From positions 1-21,806 of the forward strand of contig CAZFNS010000020.1 of NCBI GenBank assembly GCA_964520475.1: a stretch of DNA of 21,806 bases, written 5' to 3'. Under the pieces are notes generated by a model. That model made no database searches. It worked only from the letters and a program-made list of their open reading frames with translations, and was not told the origin of the DNA. Source of the DNA: Ruminobacter sp964520475 (GTDB taxonomy: Bacteria; Pseudomonadota; Gammaproteobacteria; Enterobacterales; Succinivibrionaceae). Position 1 is the first letter of the stretch. Every line of letters starts with the position of its first letter. The position numbers were made by a program, and so were the translations under genes. This document shows positions 13,796-20,543 of this stretch, piece by piece.

Positions 13796-15391
13796 CTAGC
13801 GGCCGAGCGAGCGCATGTCCGCCCGGAGCCGGCGCAGGCCCGCGGCGTCGGCGCCGCGGCGGAAGGACGGGGCCCCGAGGCGCGGGGCGCCGCTGAAGGT
13901 CCGGTAGCGGAACCCGTCCGGGTCGCGCCGGTTCTCGTAGGTCTCCGCGGTCAGGAAGAGGCGCAGGTCGGCCGCGGCCTGGTCGCCTTTGGCGCAGCCC
14001 TCGGTGAGGCAGGCGGCCGGGTCGCGGTCGCGGAGATCGGCGAGCATGGCGCGGATCTCGGGCTCGGCGATGAGCCCCCGCGCGAGCAGGTCCGCCTTTT
14101 CGGCCGCGCGGGCCTTGCGGCGCCTGAGGCAGGTCTCGAGGCTCCCGCGCAGGCGCCGGAGGGACTCGGGGGCCTTGAGCCCGTCCCGCCGGCAGGTGTT
14201 CCCGATCACGGCGGCCGCCCGGCCGAGATCGTCCGCGAGCAGGCGCTCGGGGACGCTCTCCCCGGTGAACTTCACGGCCTGGCGGGTGAGCAGGGCCGCG
14301 GCGGTGAGGGCGTTGTCGCTCATGACGAGCCGGCCGCCCTCCCGCCGGCCCGTGAGGGTCTCGTACACGGAGATGAAAAGGGAGATGCGCCGGAGGCTCC
14401 CGAGCGCCGCCTGGCCGGTGATCCCGTCCGGAGTCTTGCGCCGGCCCCGGTACTGGCCCGCGGTGCGGCGCAGCCCGTACTTGGGGGTGTGGTAGCGGCG
14501 GTTCCGGATCAGGTAGTGCCGGTAGAGCTCCGGGTAGTCGGAGTTCACGAACTCGGCCGCCTCGTTGACGTTGAGCCCGGCGCGGCAGAGGTTCCGGATC
14601 GCGTAGAAGCGCAGGCTCGCGCCGTTCTGGATCCGGGCGGCGCGCTTTTTGAGCTCGCGGCCCTCCTCCCCGAAGAGCTCGTGGTCGCAGCGCAGGTGCG
14701 CGAACAGCTCCCGCAGGTAGAGGCCGGCCCCCTCGGGGGTCCCGGCGAGCTCCGCGAGGCTCCGGTGCCCGGCCACGAGCGCGAGGGGGGCGGGCAGGAG
14801 CGCGAGCCGCCGGACGAGCTCCGGGCGCGCGCGGCAGGCCCGGGCGAGCGGGGCCGCGGCGGGGGCGCCGTCCCCCTCCAGGATCCGGCGCAGGTAAAGC
14901 GCGTTCATGACCTCGAGGGGGTTCTCCGCGGCGGCGAGGGCCGCGCCGAGCTCCGTCCGGAGCGCGCCGCCGCCGTCCGGGAGCGGTTCCGGGGCGGCGC
15001 TTTCGTCCCCGCCCGGGGCGGGCTCCGCCGCGGGGGCGGGGCGCTCCGGCAGGGCGCGCATGAGCCCCTCGATGTACACGTCGAAGAAATTGCGCTCCCG
15101 GAGGAGGCGCAGGTGCCCGGCGAAGGCCCGCATGAGCGGGGGCGCGGCGCCTTCGTCCGCGCCGGGGGCTTCCTCCCGGAAGAGGGCGGCCCGCCCCGGG
15201 GCCGCCGGGGCCGGGCGCTCCGCCCGGGCGAAGGGGCCGGCGGCGACGATCTCGCCGTACTTGCCGTCCAGGATGGCGCAGGCCGCGCGCAGGTATTCCT
15301 CCGGGCTTCTGCCCGCGGGGAAGGCGCCGGGGACCGCTTCGTCCCCGGGCGCGCCCGCCTTCGTAATCGAATCGTAATGCGTTTCTTTCAT
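13796..15391 (-). CDS. Uncharacterised 531-aa protein co-transcribed with traD
   Basis: Not recognised. Starts at ATG 15391 behind GAGGAAAAC. Soluble, Ala/Arg/Leu-rich, no signal peptide or membrane helix. A disordered Pro/Ala-rich stretch (about 55-150) separates an N-terminal block (GAFPAGRSPEEYLRAA, KYGEIVAAGPFARAE) from a helical C-terminal part. Around residues 275-325, SLRFYAIRNLCRAGLNVNEAA followed by ELYRHYLIRNRRYHTPKYGLRR looks like a helix-turn-helix region and faintly recalls FlhC-type activators. That is a lead only. It replaces the traI relaxase expected upstream of an SXT-type traD and has no TraI motifs. It appears distantly paralogous to the divergent gene at 15902. Confidence 0.75.
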   Translation of the reverse strand: MKETHYDSITKAGAPGDEAVPGAFPAGRSPEEYLRAACAILDGKYGEIVAAGPFARAERPAPAAPGRAALFREEAPGADEGAAPPLMRAFAGHLRLLRERNFFDVYIEGLMRALPERPAPAAEPAPGGDESAAPEPLPDGGGALRTELGAALAAAENPLEVMNALYLRRILEGDGAPAAAPLARACRARPELVRRLALLPAPLALVAGHRSLAELAGTPEGAGLYLRELFAHLRCDHELFGEEGRELKKRAARIQNGASLRFYAIRNLCRAGLNVNEAAEFVNSDYPELYRHYLIRNRRYHTPKYGLRRTAGQYRGRRKTPDGITGQAALGSLRRISLFISVYETLTGRREGGRLVMSDNALTAAALLTRQAVKFTGESVPERLLADDLGRAAAVIGNTCRRDGLKAPESLRRLRGSLETCLRRRKARAAEKADLLARGLIAEPEIRAMLADLRDRDPAACLTEGCAKGDQAAADLRLFLTAETYENRRDPDGFRYRTFSGAPRLGAPSFRRGADAAGLRRLRADMRSLGR

Positions 15392-15901
15392 GTTTTCCTC
15401 GTTATCCGCCGCGCCGGAACGTTCCGGAGCCGTTTCCCGAGGCCCCGGGGGCGCGGCGGCGCCGTATTAAAGCGCAAAAGGGCCGCCCGCGCAACCCGAA
15501 ACGGCCCCGCGGGCGCCCGATCGGCCAAGATCTGAGCGAACGCGCCGGACGCGGCGCCGGCCTATTAAATATTTTTACCGGATTAATATTTGTACGCGAG
15601 GGGGCCGCGCGGCGGCTCCGGCCGGACAGTAAAAAAAGCCGCGCGGCCCGCGCCGCCAAAGGATCCGCGCCCGTTCCGGGGCGCCTCTCCCGGAAGCCCC
15701 CGGCGGGGGAGCGCGGGGCGGCGCCGGACGCGGGAAACGCCTTAAAGGCCGGGCGGGCCCCGCCGAAAAAGGCTTGCATTCCCGCGCCGGGTCGGGTAGA
15801 TTCACGCGCGCCGTCTCCGGACGGCCGCATGAAAACACATAAAAATTTAAGGGCGGAAGCCCGGCGGACGCCCGCCGGGCCCCGCCGGACGAAGAAAACA
15901 C
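15392..15901. promoter_or_regulatory. 510-bp control region between two divergent paralogous genes
   Basis: No gene seen. It contains an AT-rich island at about 15562-15597 (tattaaatatttttaccgg then attaatatttgta) in otherwise very GC-rich sequence, the best place for divergent promoters. Both flanking leaders end in similar sequence (aacgaggaaaacATGAA on the minus side, gacgaagaaaacacATGAA on the plus side), indicating that the leaders were duplicated with the genes. Short interleaved complementary blocks at 15480-15513 are probably chance. Confidence 0.45.
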
Positions 15902-15918
15902 ATGAAGAACACGTATGA
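15829..15918 (+). other. Possible 29-codon upstream reading frame
   Basis: ATG 15829 opens MKTHKNLRAEARRTPAG... and stops at TGA 15916-15918, overlapping the first 17 bases of the 15902 gene in another frame. It repeats the aaaacacat motif found just before ATG 15902. It may be a leader frame affecting translation, or chance. No ribosome binding site is evident. Confidence 0.2.
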
Positions 15919-17455
15919 CTCAAGCGGCGCCGCCTCCGGGGCGGCGCCGGGGGCGAACGCGCCCCTTCCGCGAACCCCGGAACGGCCGGATCCCCCGGAT
16001 CCCGCCGGATCGATCGGCCTGCTCCCGGAAGGTCCCGGCACGGCGGGCGAAAGCTTTTACGCCCCCGTGCTCGCCGGAGCCTTCCCGCCCGGGTTCTGCC
16101 GGCGGGAGCTCGAGGAGAATTTCGGGGAGGTCTCGGTGCTCGCCGGGACCTTCGCCCGCGAGCCGGGCTTTCTGCTGCTCGCCCTGCGCGAGACCCTGGC
16201 CTTCGCGCTCGCGCGCCTGCCGGCGGCGGGGCGCCGCGCCCGGGCGGACGCGCCTTCCGCGGACGCCCCGGACGCGCCCGGCCTCCCGTCCGGGGGCGCC
16301 GGGAATCTCCCGGGGGCCGCGGCCCGGTCCGGGCTCCTGCCCGCCCCGGCCGAGGCCCTCCGGGCGGTCTTCGGGGCGGCGGGGGAGTCCGGGGGCCTGT
16401 CCCCGGGCCTGTACCGGGGCCTGCGCTGCTTCTCGCGCGTGAGCGGGCGCGCCGCCCCCGACGACCCGCTCTTCCCGCTGCGCCTCGACCGGGCCGCGCG
16501 GGAGCGGGGGCTCGTCCGCGAGCCGGCCGCGGCGCGGGCCGGGCGGGACCTCCTCGAGAACCCGGGCTTCGCCCTCGCGCCCCTGCCGGGCGCGCGGGGC
16601 GCGGCGGGGGCGCTCGCGGCCGAGGATCTCCTCTTAAAGCCCGCCGCCGCCCGCGTCGCCCTCGCGCTCGCGGGATCCCCCGGGGAGCCGGGCGGGCCCG
16701 CCGCGGTCCTCCCGGAGGCGTTCCCGCAGCTTGCTCTCGTGGACGAGCTGCTCGAGCGCGAGATCGCCGCGCGCAAGTACGACGGGGCGCTCTGCGAGAT
16801 GGTCGGGGCGGCCGTGGCCCGCGGCCTCACCACGCGCCAGGGCCTCCGGACGATCCTGCGCGGCCGGGGCTCCGGCCCGGAAAACGACCGCGTGATCCGC
16901 ACCTGCTTCATGAACCTCGAGTATTACCTGAACCCGGAGCGGTTCATGGCGGCGGCGGGCGGCCGCGGCGAGACCTGGCGCGACCCGGGGCTCAAGGTCA
17001 CCAACGCGCGCCGCCTCTCGTCCGCCCGGGCCGCGGAGCTCGCCGCCATGGGCGCGGCGGGGGCCGCCGCCGCGGGGCTCGCCATGGCGCTGTTCGCGGA
17101 AACGGAGGTCATCGCGGCCGGTCCGGAGGCCCCGGAGGGCTTCGCGCGGATCTACGCGGGCGCCGGGGCGGAAGGCGGGGCCGCGGCGGGATCCCCGGCC
17201 GCGCCGCCCCGCCTGCGGGCGGAGGTGCGGGACGCGCGGGGCCTGACCCCGGGGATCCGGGAGCTCGCGCTCCGGATCCGGGGCCGGGTCTCCGCCGCGG
17301 TGCACCATCTCGCCCTCGCCCTGATCGGCGAGACGGTGAACCCCGGGTACTCGGTCGCATCGCTTCTGTTCAAGGAGCTCGACGCGGCCGTCGCGGATCT
17401 CCTCGCGGGCCGCAAGGTCGTGCTCCTCGCCTGGGGGGACGAGACCCCGGGGTGA
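15902..17455 (+). CDS. Uncharacterised 517-aa protein, divergent paralogue of the 13796-15391 gene
   Basis: Not recognised. Soluble, very Ala/Gly/Pro-rich in the first 330 residues with no signal peptide. Collinear similarities to the divergent gene include the start MKNTYDS (against MKETHYDS), GAFPPG...FGEVSVLAGTFARE (against GAFPAG...YGEIVAAGPFARAE), a central VARGLTTRQGLRTI...FMNLEYYLNPERF (against CRAGLNVNEAAEFV...YLIRNRRYHTPKY) and a late ALALIGETVNPG (against AVKFTGESVPER). The long compositional bias may hide lost or gained linker. A hydrophobic Ala-rich helix at about 377-400 could be membrane-associated or simply a helical bundle. The leader lacks a strong ribosome binding site. Confidence 0.7.
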   Translation: MKNTYDSSGAASGAAPGANAPLPRTPERPDPPDPAGSIGLLPEGPGTAGESFYAPVLAGAFPPGFCRRELEENFGEVSVLAGTFAREPGFLLLALRETLAFALARLPAAGRRARADAPSADAPDAPGLPSGGAGNLPGAAARSGLLPAPAEALRAVFGAAGESGGLSPGLYRGLRCFSRVSGRAAPDDPLFPLRLDRAARERGLVREPAAARAGRDLLENPGFALAPLPGARGAAGALAAEDLLLKPAAARVALALAGSPGEPGGPAAVLPEAFPQLALVDELLEREIAARKYDGALCEMVGAAVARGLTTRQGLRTILRGRGSGPENDRVIRTCFMNLEYYLNPERFMAAAGGRGETWRDPGLKVTNARRLSSARAAELAAMGAAGAAAAGLAMALFAETEVIAAGPEAPEGFARIYAGAGAEGGAAAGSPAAPPRLRAEVRDARGLTPGIRELALRIRGRVSAAVHHLALALIGETVNPGYSVASLLFKELDAAVADLLAGRKVVLLAWGDETPG

Positions 17456-17503
17456 CCGGACGGGAGACGGGCCCGCGGCGCGGTCCGCCCGGGCCGCGGG
17501 CGT

Positions 17504-17532
17504 AAAAAAACCGCGCCCCGGGGGGCGCGGTT
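17504..17532 (-). terminator. Rho-independent terminator of purT
   Basis: Stem AACCGCGCCCC / GGGGCGCGGTT with a 2-base centre (17509-17532), followed on the minus strand by seven T (A run 17504-17510). The symmetrical stem may also stop plus-strand transcripts from the 15902 gene. Confidence 0.88.
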
Positions 17533-17555
17533 CCTTTCGTTCCGGAGCCGCCGCG

Positions 17556-18740
17556 TCAGCCGAGGTCGATCTCGATCATCCCGGCGATCCTCTTGCCGGA
17601 GGCCACGGCCTCCTCCGGGGTGGCCGCGGAGGTCAGCACCACGCCGAGGCGGCGCGCGCCGTCGATGTCCGGTTTGCCGAAGAGGCGCAGCTGCGCCGCC
17701 GGATCGGTCGCGAGGGCCTTGTCGATTCCCCTGTAGGCGATGTCTTGCGAAACGCCGCGCCCGAGCAGGGCGACCGAGGCGGAAGGCCCGTAAAAGCGGA
17801 TCCCCCCGCAGGGCAGGCCGAGGATCGCCCGCGCGTGCAGGGCGAACTCGCTCAGATTCTGGGAGATCATGGTCACCATGCCGGTGTCGTGCGGGCGCGG
17901 CGACACCTCGCTGAACAGGGCTTTGCCGTCCTTCACGAAGAGCTCCACGCCGAAGATCCCGCGCCCGCCCAAGGCGGTCACGATCTTGCGGGCGATCTCC
18001 TCGGCCTCGGCGAGCGTCTCCGGGGCCATGGCCTGGGGCTGCCAGCTCTCGCGGTAGTCCCCGTCCTCCTGGCGGTGCCCGACGGGCGGGCAGAAGAAGA
18101 CGCCGTCCGCGGCGCTCACGGTCAGGAGGGTGATCTCGTAGTCGAATCTGAGGAACTCCTCGACGATGACCCCGGTCCGGTGCCCGCGCCCCTCGTCGCG
18201 CGCCTTCGCCCAGGCGGCGTCCGCGGCGTCCGCGGAGCGCACGACGCTCTGGCCCTTGCCGGACGAGCTCATCACCGGCTTGACCACGCAGGGGAAGCCG
18301 ATTGCCGCCGCGGCCGCCCGGAACTCTTCCAGGGTGCGGGCGAACGCGTAGCGGGTGGTCGGGAGGCCGAGCTTTGCGGCCGCGAGGGTCCTGATCCCCT
18401 CCCTGTCCATGGTGGTGCGGGCCGCGAACGCGCTCGGCACGACGTTGTACCCCCGCGCCTCGAGCTCCTCGAGCTTGTCCGTGGCGATCGCTTCGATCTC
18501 GGGTATGATATAATCGGGCTTTTCGAGTTCGGCTATCTTTTCGAGAGCGGCGCCGTCGAGCATGCTGATCACGTGCGAACGGTGGGCGACCTGCATGGCG
18601 GGGGCGTTCGGGTAGCGGTCCACCGCGATCACCTCGACGCCCAGGCGCTGCAGCTCTATGCACACTTCCCGGCCGAGCTCGCCGGAGCCGAGCAGCATGG
18701 CTCTGGTGGCGCGCGGACGGTATGGGGTTCCTATCATCAT
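17556..18740 (-). CDS. purT: Formate-dependent phosphoribosylglycinamide formyltransferase 2
   Basis: 394 residues. PurT converts GAR, formate and ATP to formyl-GAR in purine synthesis, independent of the folate-using PurN. It is an ATP-grasp enzyme. MMIGTPYRPRATRAMLLGSGELG has the family opening, with the dinucleotide-fold loop LLGSGELGREV, then VIAVDRYPNAPAMQVAHR, IIPEIEAI, the ATP-grasp region (about 115-305) with VVKPVMSSSGKGQSVV and VIVEEFL, the metal-binding ELFVKDGKALFSEVSPRPHDTGMVT, and the C-terminal RRLGVVL. Two adjacent ATG codons (18740 and 18737) can serve as start. AAGG lies upstream. Single-gene unit with its own promoter and terminator. Confidence 0.96.
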   Translation of the reverse strand: MMIGTPYRPRATRAMLLGSGELGREVCIELQRLGVEVIAVDRYPNAPAMQVAHRSHVISMLDGAALEKIAELEKPDYIIPEIEAIATDKLEELEARGYNVVPSAFAARTTMDREGIRTLAAAKLGLPTTRYAFARTLEEFRAAAAAIGFPCVVKPVMSSSGKGQSVVRSADAADAAWAKARDEGRGHRTGVIVEEFLRFDYEITLLTVSAADGVFFCPPVGHRQEDGDYRESWQPQAMAPETLAEAEEIARKIVTALGGRGIFGVELFVKDGKALFSEVSPRPHDTGMVTMISQNLSEFALHARAILGLPCGGIRFYGPSASVALLGRGVSQDIAYRGIDKALATDPAAQLRLFGKPDIDGARRLGVVLTSAATPEEAVASGKRIAGMIEIDLG

Positions 18741-19203
18741 AAGACTTTTACCTTGTTTGCGAAGTCATCGGGGGCGGCCGGCCCCGGGCCCGGCCCGGGG
18801 CGCCCGCCGTCCCGGGGAATATAGCATAAAAGAGGGCGTCCTTCAATCCGGGCGGGCGGCCTCGGCGGGAGCGGGAGCCTCCCGGGACGCGGGCGGGCCG
18901 CGGGGCGGCGGAAGGGGCCTTTTCGGAAACTTTTTTTTGCGCGGGGTGTCATTATTATATGGCGCGCGCTCCCGAACCTTTCCGGGCGGGGCCGTTTTGC
19001 TTATAATTTGCGCGTTCCGCCCCTCCCCGGGCGCACGCGGGAAAAATAACCGCGCCCGCGGGACCCCGGGACGCGGCGGAACCGCCATAATATAACGACG
19101 AAGATTAAATGAAAAATTACAAATAACGCGCCCGGGAGCCGGGCCCCGCCGCCGGGCGGGAAGGCTCCGGGACACATACGGGATACTACGGAGACGTGAG
19201 AGA
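18741..19203. other. Divergent intergenic region between purT and the Sel1-like gene
   Basis: 463 bases without a convincing gene. The left part holds the purT promoter. Plus-strand TATAAT (19002-19007) and AT-rich sequence near 19084-19125 are promoter candidates for the Sel1-like gene. A branched GC hairpin (cccgggagcc...ggctccggg, about 19129-19169) lies in that gene's leader. GC-only palindromes around 18775-18800 have no clear role. Confidence 0.4.
18818..18846 (-). promoter_or_regulatory. Sigma70-type promoter of purT
   Basis: On the minus strand TTGAAG (18846-18841), a 17-base spacer and TATATT (18823-18818) lie about 80 bases upstream of the start codon. A half PurR-like CGCAAAC (18761-18755) lies downstream, but no second half-site is present. 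Confidence 0.6.
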
Positions 19204-20340
19204 ATGAAGCTGAATAAATTATTTGCGCCCGCGCGGCTGTTCCTGTGCTGCGCGCTGGCGGCCGCCGGGGTTTCCGCGTCCGCCGACTGCCTGACGGACG
19301 TGGACAAGTACCGCATCGACAAAGATCTGTACAACGAGTGCATCCGCGAGGCCAACACCACCGACAACGCCGAACTGCAGTACCTGGTCGCGCTCTGGCA
19401 CCTCGCCGGGATCCGGGAGGTCGACTTCGAGACGCAGCCGAACAAGAACGGCTACCGGCACTTCATCTACCTCGCCAGCCAGAACGGCAGCCTGGACGCG
19501 ATGAGCATGTACGTCGTCACCGAGTACGACCGGGAGAACCACGAGAACAACGCCAAGGATCTGAACATGGTCAAGTACCTGAACGCCCTGAGCGAGGACA
19601 AGTCGCCGGAGGGCGTCCTGCGGATGCTGACCACCAAGATCGCCATCAACATGTTCCGCGAGGGGGTCGAGCTGCCGGAGCTCGAGAAGCTGGCCGCCGA
19701 TCCGAAGAACCTCAAGGCCAAGTTCGAGCTGGCCAAGTACTACCAGAGCGTGGCGAGCCCCTCCACCAACAACCCCAAGGCCATCGACAAGGCCTGGGCC
19801 TTCTATAAGCCCGTGATCGAGGCCAAGACGGACGACAAGGACATCCTGCGCCTGCAGGGCATCAGTCTCTGGAACATGTACAACTACTACCGCGGCTCCG
19901 ACCGGGCCGACGTAGTGATGAAGTCCGAGCCGTTCATCAGGCAGCTCGCCTACCGGGGCGACGTCATCGCCATGGTGGCCTACGCGATGTCCTTCGACTC
20001 CTCCGTGTACGGAGTCGTCGACGACGCCAAGGCCTACGCCTGGATCTCGCTCGAGCGCGAGTGCGTGAAGGGGACGATCCTGGAGAGCGAATACTCCGCG
20101 CCGGCGCTTTACCGGAAGATCAGCGACGAGATCAGCGACAAGGACCGGGAAAGCGGCGAGAAGCAGCTGGCCGCCCTGAAAAAGGAAGTGACCTGCCTGA
20201 TCAAGCCGCGGCCGAAGAGACCGCCCGAACTGGTGAAGAAAGCCCCGGAGCGGCCGGCCAAGCGCCCGGATCCGCTCATTCCCGAAGGGCAGAACGAGAT
20301 CATCATCCCGCTGGGCACCCCGGGTCCCGCCGAAAAATAA
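19204..20340 (+). CDS. Secreted Sel1/TPR-like repeat protein
   Basis: 378 residues. The signal peptide MKLNKLFAPARLFLCCALAA continues to a likely ASA/DC cleavage site near residue 27, so the product is periplasmic or secreted. The mature part is a chain of paired helices typical of Sel1-like/TPR solenoids, with units such as NAELQYLVALWHLAG, LKAKFELAKYYQSVA and, most typical of Sel1, DDAKAYAWISLE. Such solenoids are protein-interaction scaffolds. The C-terminal 60 residues are Lys/Pro-rich (KPRPKRPPELVKK) and probably unstructured. GGAG precedes the ATG by about 10 bases. Three cysteines (positions 29, 44 and one near 285) could form disulfides. No specific partner can be inferred. Confidence 0.8.
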   Translation: MKLNKLFAPARLFLCCALAAAGVSASADCLTDVDKYRIDKDLYNECIREANTTDNAELQYLVALWHLAGIREVDFETQPNKNGYRHFIYLASQNGSLDAMSMYVVTEYDRENHENNAKDLNMVKYLNALSEDKSPEGVLRMLTTKIAINMFREGVELPELEKLAADPKNLKAKFELAKYYQSVASPSTNNPKAIDKAWAFYKPVIEAKTDDKDILRLQGISLWNMYNYYRGSDRADVVMKSEPFIRQLAYRGDVIAMVAYAMSFDSSVYGVVDDAKAYAWISLERECVKGTILESEYSAPALYRKISDEISDKDRESGEKQLAALKKEVTCLIKPRPKRPPELVKKAPERPAKRPDPLIPEGQNEIIIPLGTPGPAEK

Positions 20341-20543
20341 CCGCCCGGATCCCCCGCGAAAACGCTCCGGCTTCGCAAAATGCCGGGGCGCTCTAACAAT
20401 TGCGGCGCGGGTCATGCTAACATAAACCGCCGGACGCGTGCGAAACTTCCGCCCGGAAGCGCCGCGCGCCCCGATAACGTCCCGCTCGAGAGGACGACTC
20501 GGCCGCGCCCGGGAACACCGGGAAAAGTATGAGGATCTTGCCC

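Noticed and set aside
15480..15513. Interleaved complementary blocks GGGCCG-CCCGCG ... CGGCCC-CGCGGG resembling an RNA pseudoknot
   Set aside because: The blocks are contiguous, leaving no loop bases to cross the grooves, and such matches are expected in sequence this GC-rich.
18755..18761. CGCAAAC half-site upstream of purT as a PurR operator
   Set aside because: Only one half matches; the second half of the palindromic PurR box is absent.
19109..19126. Five-codon frame MKNYK as a leader peptide before the Sel1-like gene
   Set aside because: No ribosome binding site, no attenuator-like codon content and too short to distinguish from chance.
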